Assembly: GCA_004325065.1 (NCBI GenBank)
Contig: PITI01000111.1
Location: 1 to 21,109, forward strand
From: Hamiltosporidium magnivora
Lineage: Eukaryota > Microsporidia > Dubosqiidae
Direction: 5' to 3'
DNA length: 21,109 nucleotides
The position numbers were made by a program, and so were the translations under genes. Below the pieces are notes generated by a model. That model saw only the letters and a list, made by a program, of their open reading frames with translations, ran no database searches and was not told where the DNA came from. How positions within the stretch are numbered: the first letter of the stretch is position 1; the number at the start of each line of letters is the position of its first letter. This document shows positions 1 through 11,679 of the stretch, piece by piece.

Positions 1-1426
1 TTAATATCTAGCAAACGAATTAGGAATCATCTATTATGGATTTTTGAAAATTATATGCGAAAATAAAGTTGTACATCAGAATTAAATTTTATATCAAATA
101 GCACATAATTAACCAAATATATTTATTTCACGCAAGAAATTTTAGTATATAACAACCAATACAACCTGAATTTAAATACGTGAGTATTAAACATAGTTGT
201 TGTATTGAAAATCCATAAATTATTATTTAGTAGCCAATGAGTTAGGTCTTATTTATAAATATACTGTAGAAATAATTTCCGGTGGGATAATTTGAAATTT
301 TAATATTGCAGCGTATCATAAATTCAGCTTTTAGGTCATAAAATAGTCAAAAATGTGGAAGAATAGTTGCAATCAACGGTACTAAAAGTTTTTTAAAGCT
401 ACCTCTTTGTATCCAAACGAAAAACAAGAGTCATGATGGAATGCAGATAAGCGCTGGGAAATTACTTAACAGATACCATAGCAGGATAGAAAGTTAAATT
501 TCTTGGCTATTTAAAAATATCTGCAAGGAAGAATTAGATTCCAATAATTTAAAAAATGCAAACTTTTAAACTATCAACTTTGGATGATACAACACTAAAA
601 AATCTTCAACTACACATAAAAAATGTGCTAGATAAGAGAGGCTGTTACAACAAAGCTTAAAAATAGGAATATTAATCCATCGCAAAGCCAAAATAACATC
701 AAACAAAGGATTTTTTTATATATTTTAAAATTTTATGATATAATATAGTTATAAACGATATATAATAATGTAAAAGCAGAAAATTTGTTAGATTTCAGTG
801 TAATATATTTATTTCAGGGAAGTTATAGTAAGCACAATTCTTTTAATAAATTCATTTAGTCTCAATAATTTTTTTATCATTTACAATTGAATTTTTTTAA
901 TCTATATTTCATTGAGATTTAGCTTTTCTTTCAGTGTTTTAATTCAATTATATAAAGAAAGATTTGTATTTTGAAATGATTAAATTTCAATTTGGGTCAT
1001 AGCTGAGGCCTTGAAGTCCAACAAGTTTCCTTACAGCGAAAATAAAAAAATACTTCAAATTATAAAAAAACCGTGTGAATTATCAATTATTACATTTCCA
1101 TTGCATTTTATCAGATTACTTTTTTTAATTCTGAAATTTCATTTTAATAATTTGTAAAGAAAATCAAATATATAACATCAAGATTTCAAAACAAAATTTT
1201 CATTTCTATTTTTTCCTCTTTAAACTAAAAATTGTGTTCTATTGGTATATACGTTCAAATCAAGATATTTCATTTCTTATCTTATCAAAAAATTTAAACT
1301 AGCCCTATTAGTTTAATGCTTTACTGTTTCAAACAACAAAATTAATTAATAAAATCTTAATAAAATATTTTTTGCCTATTATAATTTGTTAGCTCGATTT
1401 ATATTAAAATTTATTGTGCTAAAAAC
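1..1426. other. AT-rich intergenic region with a weak decayed frame
   Basis: No convincing gene is visible. In forward frame 1, between about 397 and 660, a reading frame is interrupted by only a few stops. It ends in an uninterrupted 34-codon piece (ATG at 556, TAA at 658-660) reading MQTFKLSTLDDTTLKNLQ and closing with KRGCYNKA. Codons here are less A/T-extreme than in the surroundings, which hints at a decayed coding sequence. I recognise no family and cannot exclude chance. The rest is low-complexity A/T sequence. Confidence 0.3.
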
Positions 1427-1717
1427 ATGGAAGAAGGTGATTTCGAAGTAACATTTAATATGTCAACTAAGAATGCGAAATTAATACAGGAGGTTTTGGA
1501 CTTAAATCCAGGGTTTGATACAATGATAGATTCACAATACGAGGTTATGGATGATTCATTGTCGGCTACTTTCAAAGCAACTAGATTTGAACAGTTTAGA
1601 CGAGCTATAGATTGTTTTCTTTTGAGATTCAAAATTTCAAATGATACGTTGGTTTTGGAACACGATGGTCCCAGTGACACTGTTAGTTCTAAAAATGATA
1701 AGAAAGGAAGAGATTAA
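1427..1717 (+). CDS. PCC1: Pcc1-like subunit of the KEOPS/EKC complex
   Basis: This 96-residue protein has the size and pattern of Pcc1/LAGE3, the small dimerising subunit of KEOPS. That complex makes N6-threonylcarbamoyladenosine (t6A) at position 37 of ANN-decoding tRNAs. The visible pattern is a first strand (FEVTFNMST, residues 6-14), a helix that starts with an Ala and covers the residue 17-26 region, a middle strand (YEVMDDSLSATFKA, 38-51), then the family-typical helix FEQFRRAIDCFLLRFKI (54-70). The last 15 residues are a polar tail. The ATG is the first in frame, but it lacks the CCC/GGG triplet seen before other starts here. The gene is isolated, with its nearest neighbour 2.8 kb away. 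Pcc1 proteins are short and diverge fast, so the call rests on pattern rather than on catalytic residues. A profile search against Pcc1 would decide it. Confidence 0.7.
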   Translation: MEEGDFEVTFNMSTKNAKLIQEVLDLNPGFDTMIDSQYEVMDDSLSATFKATRFEQFRRAIDCFLLRFKISNDTLVLEHDGPSDTVSSKNDKKGRD

Positions 1718-4550
1718 ATCTTAACTAAACGAATATGCTAATTAAAAATATAATATTACTTCTATAGTTGTAAAACCATAATTTGAATTTTTGTTGTTTT
1801 ATTATTCATTTTTTTATCATAAAAGACGTTGATTAAGCATTTTACTGTTTTAAAAAAGAAAATTAATAAAATCATAATTTCTTATTTCTATTTAAATTCT
1901 TTTTTCGTTATATCTTTTTTTTACTAATGTAGTTTACACTGATTGAAAAAAACATCCTAAAATTTTTTTTAAAAGATGATTATTTACCTTCTTTAGACAC
2001 GTTTTTAAAATTTGAATACATGCGTCGAATTCGGTCACTCTATTCGCTCTTATTAGTTTCATTTTTTTAGTTCTTGATAACACATATAAACTTTTATTTT
2101 CATGTATATATAGTGAGATATATTTTTTTGCGCGTAGCTATGCCTTTTATCGGATATCTTTACATCTTTTTAACAAATTTTTTACTCTTGCTTTAGGTTC
2201 AATTTTTATTCAATCAAAATAAAAGTTTATACTATGTTTTAAATATATAGATTTTATGTTTATTGCATAACACTACTTCTTTGTGGTTTCTATAACGAAC
2301 TCGTCATTACTTTATTGAAGAAAATAAATATTACAATCCAGGGTCTTAGATAAATCGTTTAAAAGGAAGACATGGTGTAATTCCATAGTTATATCACAAT
2401 CTTAATCTGAATTACAACCGAGAGAAATTTACTATTCTATAAGTCTTAATTATTAAATTCTCGTTCACTTTTTAGATTCATATTTTCCAATTTAGGTATT
2501 ATTACATTTAAAAATTTCTGCGCCTATAAGATATTAACGTAATTTTGAAGGAAAAGCAACTAAAAACATTTAGATCTTATATTTGATAATATGAATATAT
2601 TCAAGAATATACTCATAATTTTAAATAGCTTAGAAAATTTCTAAAAATTTTTAACTTTTTATAAATTTAAGATATCTTTAAGCTTATAAAAGAAAATTTT
2701 ACGGTTTTAAAGTATCTTTAACTGCCTTTTAGATCTTAGAAATTACATAATTTCTAATAATCAGTTGTAAATGTTTATAGTCAAAATTGATTTTTTCATT
2801 GAAGAAATTTATTATGCAAGCATATTCTATTGATTATATTTTAAAATTTAAACACTTTCTAGAAATCAAGTTATAATGAAAAACACAGTTATATCTTAAA
2901 TTTGACTCGATATAAAAAACAAGTAGAACCAAAAATAGGTATAAATATAGCTTTTCTTTATCTATGAGAAAATGCAAGCATACCTTGTATTCGGGAAACT
3001 CTATTTTGACGCCTGGCTAAACAATCTTATTTTTTTAAGAATCTTGTAGGTGTTGAAATTTCTAAAAATTATAATATATAAAAGGTTAAATTTTTACCGC
3101 ACCAAAAAAATACTCCGACGCCCGGCCGATAAAAAGAAAATTTACAGCCTTACAACAAAAAAGAAAAAGCACACGGGACTTCAAATAACCAAAATAATTG
3201 CACTGTATTGGTTATTTTCTATTCAAGTGTGAGACTTGTTTTCTGTTTTCTGGATATAGTTTCATAATAGTAATATAAGTCATAAATCAGACAGAAGAAA
3301 CCCATATTCAACGAATATAATTAGCTCTAGAAGCAACAATAAAATTAATATTCCCAGTTATGGATTAAAAACTATTATCTTATTCAGTCTTACAATCTAT
3401 TTTCCTAAAGGATTTACGCATTTCATTACAAATTCTGATTTAATGCTTATTTTTAATATCTAAATGATATATTTATTTTCGACAGCACAGATAAAATCTG
3501 CACGAATTATGATTATCACAAAATCAGACTTAATACATTTTGATGAGTTCTAATCTGGTTAATAAACCCTTGATAAAGCGATGTATTTAAATTTACTCTG
3601 CGTCGATTTAACTGTTCATAAAAAAACAATGTCATAAACTTTCGAACACAAAATAGACGAAATTTTATTTACAATTCGTGGTCTGAATTCGATCACATAA
3701 ATCAGCTAAAAATAACTTTTATTTAATTATCTTAGGGAATATATCTCCGTATCAACCGATTATTTTGAAATTTCTAAGAAATTATATTGAAAATATTATG
3801 ATTTAGTGATACAGTTTTTTCTTCTTATGAATCAGATGATAAAAATAAATATTAGTCTTTTACAAATCCCGGTAATAGTACTGCAAAGAAAGTTTCAAAA
3901 ATATAAAGAAATTGCAGTTTATATCGAAGCAGAGAATTCAAAGTTTCTTATGAGTGAATATAATGATCTTTTTTAAAAAAGAAAATTACGATATATTTGT
4001 TTTTAATTAAAAATTAATAGTTTCAACGAATTATTAGCATTTAAAACACAGAAAATATGAATTTTATTCAGTTATTTTTAACCTAATCTGTAAATATAGA
4101 GTAAAAATACGTGTTTTTTTAGTTTAAAATGTTGCCATGAGTGTTTTAATCCAACCGTAGTATCTTCCAATTAATTTGCACACGATAAAATTAATATTTC
4201 AGTTAGTCCTAACAATGATTAAAAAACCATGACTAATATGAAATATGAAGAGAAAATAAAAACTCATATGAATTTTTTATGGCAAATACGTACGGTTGAA
4301 TAATTCACAGGCTTACTTCGCTACAAAGCATCGAGGAAAATGTTAAGTAATCAAATAATAGAATTTTTAAGACACTTAATTTATAAAAATATTGTAAAGT
4401 TTTAAAGTGAATTTTAATAAAAAAAATCATCGGAAAATTTACAGAATTGAAGCACATAAAAGAATTTTAAAAAAATAATCAAAAAATTTAGAATCAGTAT
4501 TATAATATTTAAACATAAGAATAATTCTTTAAACTACACAAATCTTTATT
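1718..4550. other. AT-rich gene desert
   Basis: About 2.8 kb without a supportable gene. The only compositional break is a small GC-rich pocket near 3115-3130 (cgacgcccggccgat). A 60-codon open frame runs through it from a GTG at 3050, but it has no ATG start and its sequence is Lys/Ile-rich and unrecognised. Short higher-complexity patches near 2010-2050 and 2335-2430 could be old mobile-element debris but match nothing I know. No tRNA, hairpin terminator or tandem array was seen. Confidence 0.4.
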
Positions 4551-6671
4551 TTAAAATCCAGTAAGTCGTGAAAACAGCGTCTTTTTATTGTGTTTAGGCT
4601 CTTCACCAAAACATTCCTTTAATCTTTCAATTAAATTCTTTTTATCAGAATCGTTAAGATCGGTTCTTTTTTTAATTATACTTTTTATAAATTCTTTTTT
4701 TATATCTGGATATACCAATATTAAAGATTTCAGTTCCACCACAAAAAGATCATCGTTTTTTGTAGTTAAAAGTGGAATAATTTTATCGAATGGCATAAAA
4801 CTATTCTTCACTTCTTGGGGATCAGCAAATTTACAAAATGTCTGAATAAGTCTTTTTTCGTCACTTTTTAATTTATCAGAACAGTCTTCTAAAATCTTAG
4901 CACGTTTTCTTGTAATTTGTTTTACATAACAAAAAACCAAAGAATTGCATATTTCAAAAACGAATGTAATAAACGAATAATCAGCCATTGTAATTTTATA
5001 GTCGCCTAGAAAATCTTCTAAGGTAATTATAAGTTTCTTTGTTAGATCTTGTTCGTACCAAGAATCTGTAAAAACTTTATCTAAAATAGGACCGCATGTT
5101 GTTATTATAAATTCTGAAAGCAAAGTATTCGAAGATTTCAAAATTTCTAGAAAAATATTTCCTAATTCTCTTACTTCTGTTTTTTGGCATAGAGGCAACG
5201 AATTTATATACTGTGTAAGTTTTAAACCACTGTTACCTATCATTATTACATATTCTTCGTACCCAGGCACTGATTTTAAAGTTACTGATGGTTTAAAATC
5301 TTTCTTCATTGCTTTTATTATTTCATTTTTAAAATAATGACAATTTTCTACCACTATGGAAGTTATTTGAAGAAATATATGTTTGTTGAATGTTATTGGT
5401 TCCATCTGTTGTTTGATTATCTGAAGTAAATTAATAAAACCAGTAGAAATATACTTATCGTTCTCATCCACTGTGGGCTGTGAAGTTCTTAAATTAAACT
5501 TTTCTACTTCTATAACTGTAATATTAGATATCCAGGATACAAGTTTTTCTGATGCAATTTGAAGATATTTATTTATCAATTCTGATTCGCTGTCTCCTAA
5601 AAGTGATTCTCCAAGTGTTTCTGGTTGCATGTTCAAATTTTTTTCAATATTTTCATTATAATTATTGATAAATTCTAAAAGAAATAATATTTGACTAGCA
5701 TCTAAATTATTTTTATTTAAATCCAGAAAGTTTTTTAATTGCAAATGATATTCTTCATAAATAAATCTTAAATCTATAAATAAGTCTTTATCATTTACAG
5801 TTTCTGAAATAAATTTCATATCTTCAATTATAAAATTTAATTCTTGAATATTAAAATCTTTATTTTGTAATTTAGGAAACTTATCATTAATGGAATATTT
5901 AATTGCTTTAATTGTTTTATTTTTAATATCTTTTATTTCTCTATCAAAATATATTTTATTTAAAAGATATATTTCATGTAAAATTGCATCATGTGAATGT
6001 TTACCTTTCTGAACTTTTATAGTAATTTCGTCACGTTCTTCTTCCTTTTTTACGATTTTACTAATTTGATTTAAATATTCTTTATTAATTTCTAACTGAT
6101 TTATTAAATTATTTGTCTTTAATAAAAACATATTTTCAAATTCAAGTAAAACTCTATCAATTTGATTTATGATTTCATTTAATTTTAAAAATTCATCTCT
6201 TGTAATATTTTTAGAAAAAAAATGTATTTCATACTTAAATTTCTCCAATTCAAATACCTCTTCATGTATATTTTCTATATTTTCTTCATTTTTTATCATT
6301 TTTAATATATTTTCTGTAGCATTTGAAATATTTACAAGTTTTTTGTGCATTTCATAAGATTTATGAAAGTTTTGGTGTGCAATAGCAATTATTTTTATAT
6401 TTTCATAATTATTTACTACTTTAGGAAAACTTTGATATATTTGGTCAAGTTTTTTAAAATTAGATTTGTATATTTCAATGTCAGATTTTATTTTTTGTTG
6501 GAGATTTATACTATTATTTATACGATCTCTAGAGTTTCTTATTTTTGTTTTTAAGTATTCTTCTTGTTCGTTTACATGCTTTTCGTATGCAGATAAAATA
6601 CTAGGAAGTTTGTCTTCTAAATCACTTGGATATTTCAATGTATCATTTACCTTCTCTAAAGTTTCATGCAT
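4551..6671 (-). CDS. SEC6: Exocyst complex subunit Sec6 (EXOC3 family)
   Basis: This 706-residue protein is close to the usual Sec6 length (roughly 740-800). Sec6 is a rod-like subunit of the exocyst, which tethers secretory vesicles to the plasma membrane and contacts the Sec9 SNARE. The N-terminal third is helical and coiled-coil in character. Sec6 hallmarks appear in the family order: the IVKKEEERDE segment (206-215), equivalent to the family's RIIEREEK-D motif; FIYEEYHLQLKNFL (303-316); ASQILFLLEFINNY (325-338), equivalent to the A-xIL-LL-WV-xY stretch; LLGDSESELINKYL (357-370) followed by a helix ending in a Trp; and VDENDKYIST (401-410), like the D-DG-Y-T stretch. The C-terminal half is helical with no other domain. 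The ATG follows a weak CCTT pyrimidine patch. The gene stands alone between two deserts. The alternative is another helical-rod (CATCHR) tethering subunit, which the motif order makes less likely. Confidence 0.85.
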   Translation of the reverse strand: MHETLEKVNDTLKYPSDLEDKLPSILSAYEKHVNEQEEYLKTKIRNSRDRINNSINLQQKIKSDIEIYKSNFKKLDQIYQSFPKVVNNYENIKIIAIAHQNFHKSYEMHKKLVNISNATENILKMIKNEENIENIHEEVFELEKFKYEIHFFSKNITRDEFLKLNEIINQIDRVLLEFENMFLLKTNNLINQLEINKEYLNQISKIVKKEEERDEITIKVQKGKHSHDAILHEIYLLNKIYFDREIKDIKNKTIKAIKYSINDKFPKLQNKDFNIQELNFIIEDMKFISETVNDKDLFIDLRFIYEEYHLQLKNFLDLNKNNLDASQILFLLEFINNYNENIEKNLNMQPETLGESLLGDSESELINKYLQIASEKLVSWISNITVIEVEKFNLRTSQPTVDENDKYISTGFINLLQIIKQQMEPITFNKHIFLQITSIVVENCHYFKNEIIKAMKKDFKPSVTLKSVPGYEEYVIMIGNSGLKLTQYINSLPLCQKTEVRELGNIFLEILKSSNTLLSEFIITTCGPILDKVFTDSWYEQDLTKKLIITLEDFLGDYKITMADYSFITFVFEICNSLVFCYVKQITRKRAKILEDCSDKLKSDEKRLIQTFCKFADPQEVKNSFMPFDKIIPLLTTKNDDLFVVELKSLILVYPDIKKEFIKSIIKKRTDLNDSDKKNLIERLKECFGEEPKHNKKTLFSRLTGF

Positions 6672-9175
6672 ATTTTAAGGATTAAAAATATTTAAAATAA
6701 ATTCTTAAATAAATTCATTTTAAAAGGGCAAATATTTATGGAAAAAAAATGTAATTTAATCCTTAAAATAATACAAAAAAACAATACGTAAAAAATATTT
6801 AAATTTATAATTCATCCGATTTTTTTATTCGAATTTAGTATATTCAAGTTTTAGAAATAGTAATTCTAAATAGTGGAGGGAAAATAAATTATCGAGTTTT
6901 TATATGGTTTTTAAACTCCGAGTCTTTATAAATCTAATATTTTTATGGTGTATTTTTAACCGATGAATTGAGTTCGATCTACGATCTATGATTTGAGGAT
7001 ACAAGTTAAATATATTAAATGCTTCTTATTCGACTTTCTTTTCTTCTTGCAGGTTTATATCTAAGTAATGTGTAAATTATTATTTCATTTTGTTTGTAAT
7101 AATCAGCATTTATTTTTATTAAATTTTTCTCTTCTAAATCAATGTATAAATAAATTTTTTATTGACTGCTTATTTGAATAAATTGCGGAAACTTTATATT
7201 ATATTAAGAATTTTTTAACTCCAGTCAATTAAACTTAGTATAATGTTTATAAACTATAAAAAAGTATGTTTGAACTAAGATATACAAAATTATTTGTCTA
7301 TATCTAAGCTGTATATATATTTTTGATAAAGATATTTAATAAAACCTAAAAATAGGAAAAAAATATTTTTATTATATAGTTACATTTATTATTTAAAATT
7401 AAATACTTTTTTTAAAAAAAATACAGGCGTTTGCCTTCTTCGGTCAATCATTTCCAATTTAAAGGTATCATTATAAATACGGGAATATTTTTGTCTAAGC
7501 CTATCTCCATAGATCTAAATTAATAACCAATTGTTAAAAAAAGTATATAATTAGTTACATATTAAACCATATTGCATTGATTTTTATAAATTATATTGAA
7601 AATAAGGTTGCTAATTATTCTGAAACATGTATTATTTTCATAATATGATCATTCTATGTCTGTTTTCAAAATAAATTTATTTTTTTGGTATTAAAAACCG
7701 AACTCTGTCTTAGATAATCTTATTAATATTCTTTGTTTTTAAAATGATTATTTTAATATACGGTTACTACGTATAGCTTTTCGTGCAAATCAAAAATATT
7801 TTGTTCTACATTTTCTCTTTAAATGACTAAGCGGAGGATACTTACTGGCTTTTTATTGTAATATTTCCAATATATATCTTAATATGTATAAATATTTAAA
7901 GATAGATTTTGAAAATTATCATTTAAGTTGTAAGTAGAGGTTTTTTAATTTAAGATTTATTTGCAAAGTTTTACCAACGCTACAAAAAACATGATTTAAC
8001 TTAATATTAGGCGAAATATTTAAGCTTATTTAATTAAATACATAGTAATAAACAGTGTTGAAATTATAGCTCAAATTATAATAAATTAAAATAAAAAAAA
8101 CGAAAACTTTTTTTTAACTTCGTTGATTTTTTCATTAATTTTAAATAGTAAATCTCAATATTAAATATATCCAAAAAAAATTCACTTTGAAAAGCTTATT
8201 CGCAAATTCAATCATTCTTTTTATCAAAAAAGAATAAATGTTTTATTTTTTAAAATACAATTTTAAATTTAACTATTCTAGTACCGAATAGTCCCATAAA
8301 ACTATATTTAATATAACTGATATTACTTCATTAACATATTTTAACCTAAAATCGCATGTTTTTTTATGGAAACATAATTGTTATTAAATAAATAAAATAA
8401 ATAAAAATTTGAAAACCAATGTACGATGGTTGTTTTGATTTGGTATTGTATAATAATTTGTAACACAATTACTTACTGCTGAATTTTATACGCGATAAAA
8501 TAGTTTATTTACAAAAGCTGAAATTTCTTAAAAAATATTTTCTTTACAAATAAACATTTTGAATTTAAGCCCGTAAAAATTTTTGGTCGAGTAGTTTAAT
8601 TTGAATAAAGTTTTAGACTGAAAATAATTGTCCATATCATAGTTAAAAGCAAAAATATTGCGTTTTTTTAGGTTACAAATTTAATTTCGAAAATTGTAAA
8701 TAGATTTATTCTGATATATGATACTCCTTATTTTTAAAGAAATAAGTAAGAAAACAAATTATTCCACAAAATTATGTAAATTTGTGAATATATTATTTCT
8801 TTTGTAGTTTTAAAACATCAACATCCTAAAATTAAGAATATAAGTATAATTTATGATTATATATCCGTAAAAAACATTAATATTTAAAAAAATTCAATAA
8901 AATTTTAACTGCTCAATCAAAAATAAAGCTTATATTCATTAGAAGAGAATATTTGTTTATTGAATCGTAGTACAAACAAATAAATATATTTTCTTTCTGT
9001 TTATATGTCCTTACAAATATATCTCACAATAAAATTATCCATTGTTTTAAAATGAACTAATAAAAATATAAAATGATAAAAAAAACGTAAAAATATTCAT
9101 TCATTTGTAAATAAAATAATTAATTGGTAAGTTTTTTTTAATTTTTTATAAATAAAAAAATTTTCTTTAAGGGGA
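6672..9175. other. AT-rich gene desert
   Basis: A 2.5-kb stretch with no open frame that looks coding, no recognisable RNA gene and no tandem array beyond short runs such as the aaataaataaaataaataa tract near 8386. Base composition is strongly A/T. It separates the divergently transcribed Sec6 and Uba4 genes, so both upstream regions lie here. A pocket near 6975 carries ttcgatctacgatc, which recurs once in the raised-GC island at about 16290. Confidence 0.4.
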
Positions 9176-9178
9176 ATG
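9171..9178 (+). promoter_or_regulatory. GGG-type start-site motif before the Uba4 gene
   Basis: GGGG at 9171-9174 lies one base before the ATG at 9176, inside otherwise pure A/T sequence. Microsporidian genes commonly carry a CCC-like or GGG-like motif just upstream of the start codon. The motif supports both the chosen start and the taxonomic assignment. Confidence 0.6.
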
Positions 9179-10294
9179 CTTTACACTTCAGAACTTACCA
9201 ACTCAGAAATACAAAGATATTCCAGGCAAATAATATTACCCGAGATTTCAGTAGATGGACAGATAAAAATCAGAAATTCCAAAGTTTTGGTTGTAGGACT
9301 TGGTGGTCTTGGATCACCAGTTGTTTCATATCTCGCAACTGCAGGTGTAGGTACGTTGGGATTGTTGGATTATGATGTTGTCGAATTCAGTAATTTACAG
9401 CGACAAACGATTCATTCTGAACGTACGGTAAGCAAAGATAAGACAAAAAGTGCATTTTTACATCTCAAAAGACTCAACAGTAGAATTACAATTCGAGAAC
9501 ACTCTTGTATGATTGGAGATGACAATGCAAATAAAATTATAGCTCAATATGACATTATACTGGACTGTTGTGACAATATAACTTCAAGATATTCAATAAA
9601 TGATAATTGTAAATTATTAGGTAAGAAATACATTTGTGCTTCTGTATTGAAATGGGAAGGACAAATATTTGTATTTGCTGATGATGGACCTTGCTATAGA
9701 TGTTTATTTCCCGATCCAAAAAATGATAATATGTTAGGATGTGCTGAAGCCGGTGTTCTAGGTCCCATGTGTGGTGTAATAGGCAGTTTACAGGCAGTAG
9801 AAGCTCTAAAACTTATATTGGATTCATGTAAATCGTTTTTACTGACATATAATGGCTATGAAAATATATTTAAAAAAGTTGAAATAAATCAAAAATCAGA
9901 GAGATGTTTGGTTTGTACTGAAAAGAAAATACCGCCTTCAAACTTTGGCACATGTAAAAATCAAATAATGAGAGTAAGTATTGATGATAAATATAAGATT
10001 AAATGGAAAGATTTTTTAGCATCACCTACACAGTACCTTCTTGTTGATATTAGAAACAAGATTTTATATGATATGTGTCATATTCAAAATTCCGTAAATG
10101 TGCCGGCTGATACTCTGGATGAAAATAATGAAATATTTAAAGATAAAAGAAAAATATTATTTCTTTGTAAAAAAGGTATTTCTGCTCAAAAAGTAGCAGC
10201 AAAGTTTTTAGAAAAAGGTAAAAATGTTTTTGTGGTGGATGGCGGACTAACTAAATTTAAAAGTGAAATTGATTTGAATTTTCCTTTGGTATGA
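9176..10294 (+). CDS. UBA4: MOCS3/Uba4: E1-like adenylyltransferase fused to a rhodanese domain
   Basis: This 372-residue protein adenylates the C-terminus of the ubiquitin-like protein Urm1 and then loads sulfur on it. The resulting thiocarboxylate feeds 2-thiolation of wobble U34 in cytosolic tRNAs. An N-terminal ThiF/MoeB domain covers about residues 8-250. It has the nucleotide-binding GLGGLG (41-46), DYDVVEFSNLQRQ (65-77), DCCDN (130-134), zinc cysteine pairs CYRC (173-176) and CLVC (244-247), and the conserved Cys189 in GCAEAGVLG. A rhodanese domain follows (about 276-372) with LLVDIR (288-293) and the active-site loop CKKGISAQ, Cys331 being the persulfide carrier. All key residues are present, so it should be active. 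It is shorter than yeast or human homologues because the N-terminal extension and linker are trimmed. Mo-cofactor activation of a MOCS2A-type partner is the other family role. An AG-less GTAAGT at 9127-9132 upstream is not needed to explain the start. Confidence 0.95.
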   Translation: MLYTSELTNSEIQRYSRQIILPEISVDGQIKIRNSKVLVVGLGGLGSPVVSYLATAGVGTLGLLDYDVVEFSNLQRQTIHSERTVSKDKTKSAFLHLKRLNSRITIREHSCMIGDDNANKIIAQYDIILDCCDNITSRYSINDNCKLLGKKYICASVLKWEGQIFVFADDGPCYRCLFPDPKNDNMLGCAEAGVLGPMCGVIGSLQAVEALKLILDSCKSFLLTYNGYENIFKKVEINQKSERCLVCTEKKIPPSNFGTCKNQIMRVSIDDKYKIKWKDFLASPTQYLLVDIRNKILYDMCHIQNSVNVPADTLDENNEIFKDKRKILFLCKKGISAQKVAAKFLEKGKNVFVVDGGLTKFKSEIDLNFPLV

Positions 10295-10449
10295 ATCAAT
10301 AAATTTTTGCTTAAAAAATAAACAAATTTTTAATTGCCATTGTCTATTTCGTATACATCTTTATTCTGCTGCAAATTCTCTTTTAAGCATTTAAAACCAA
10401 CAATTTAAGATTTCTATCGATGTCTAGAGAATTGATTAACAAAAATATT

Positions 10450-10506
10450 AACTTAGTTACTTGTTTATTCCAGTCTTCTTGTACCTTTCGGTTTCGAGGA
10501 TGTAAA
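10450..10506 (+). repeat. Dispersed repeat, short copy C
   Basis: The segment around tattccagtcttcttg ... ggtttcgaggat matches, with roughly three quarters of positions identical by eye, the reverse complement of 11590-11633 (tattccagttttctttt ... agtttcgaggat). Only the 5' part of the element seen in copies A and B is present. It lies about 155 bp downstream of the Uba4 stop. With copy A it forms an inverted pair about 1.1 kb apart. Confidence 0.6.
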
Positions 10507-11271
10507 ATATATTAAAAGAATCCAAAAGGTGAAATTTAAATCAATAAATTTACTATCAATATAATTCATCATAATTTCATTTTTTACGTAAAAAAAATTA
10601 AAGTTTAATATAAAACATATTTTACTAAAAAATTCTTCGAAGTATTTCACAAAAAATTTCAAAAATAAAACGTATGAACATAGATTAGAATAAAGAAATA
10701 TCGATCTGTTTAAGTTGCTAAAAAAAGATTAATATATATCATATAAGGCACATTCTAGTTAATTCGGTATCATAATTGATTTAAAAACTTGAAAATATTT
10801 CAAGTATGGTGTCAGTTCTTACAGTAAACAATATTTTTTATCGAATATAATCAATTTTATTCAGAAAGCGTAAAATATTTTTAAAAATCAAGAATTTTAT
10901 CCAAAAAATGTTTTAAATTTTTTTTTTTGATCAACGTATATTTTGGAAGAAATATACAAAGATATATTAAAATTATATTTGTAATTTCTCATTTATTTTT
11001 AATCAGATTTTTGATAATTTTCAATTAATATCTTTAAAGAGTGCGCATTTGCATTATTTTAAAGCAAGAAAACAAAAAATAAAATTAAACAAAAAAATTT
11101 AAGATCTAAGAGGTAAACAAGTATTATTAATATAATACCTTTTAATTTTATCATTAAATTAATAGAATCTTACCCTTCAGTTTTGAGATTTAGTCAAGTT
11201 TTAATATTTGCAATTTTAGAAAGAAAAAGTTTTCATTGATGAACTAAAAATTAATATTGTAGAAATAATTA

Positions 11272-11636
11272 TCAAAAACATTTAGAATAAAACCTTAAAA
11301 ATAGCACTCTATCGTTAAATCTTGTAATCTGGGGTTTCAATTCATTTTTACCAATACTGTATTTACTTATAAATTTAAAAATTATTTTAATCTCTTTCTT
11401 TGAAAAAAATGGTGGAGGGAGGATACCACATTTAAAACCTCTGCTTAGTAATGATTGTGTAGAATTGTCTGAAATCATTTATACATTTCAGTAGAATATA
11501 AACCACACTAGATATATAGGCTAATTCCCTATAATCCCTAGTTATAACAGATTAAAAGAAACAAATGTGAAACATCTATTTTTTAATCCTCGAAACTAAG
11601 AGTTAAAAGAAAACTGGAATAAGTAGAGGAGCAAGT
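11272..11636 (-). mobile_element. Relic of a retroelement-like repeat, copy A, with a 68-codon fragment
   Basis: Read on the minus strand, 11636-11401 aligns along about 230 bp with plus-strand 14165-14390 (copy B). Shared blocks include gtgtggtttatat, acaattctaca, aagcag and tttgtttctt, in the same order and spacing. Copy A also keeps an open frame at 11478-11272 whose start reads ISDNSTQSLLSRGFKCGILP, with a later FNDRVLFLRF. The pattern N-S-x-x-LLSRGFKxxxxP recalls the NLS...LT...LLskGLkF-P segment before the reverse transcriptase of Penelope-like elements. That family link is my inference. The copy is truncated and its outer end lies about 50 bp before the ATG of the next gene, so that gene's upstream region is largely repeat-derived. 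Confidence 0.55.
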
Positions 11637-11679
11637 TTTTTACAAATAAAACATAAAAATAATTTGTCTATTTTTTTAA

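Noticed and set aside
1411..1680. 89-codon minus-strand frame opposite Pcc1
   Set aside because: It is an antisense shadow of the Pcc1-like gene with no family resemblance.
3050..3232. 60-codon open frame crossing a GC pocket
   Set aside because: It starts at GTG with no in-frame ATG, is rich in Lys and Ile, and resembles no family.
6970..6990. 14-base match ttcgatctacgatc shared with about 16290
   Set aside because: The flanks do not align, so one short match in 21 kb is weak evidence of a repeat.
9127..9171. Possible short intron before Uba4 (GTAAGT ... AAG, 45 nt)
   Set aside because: The upstream frame has a stop and no in-frame ATG, and the unspliced ATG at 9176 already gives a complete protein.
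10465..10662. 65-codon minus-strand frame overlapping repeat copy C
   Set aside because: It overlaps the dispersed repeat, has low-complexity Phe/Asn/Lys content and lacks a start motif.
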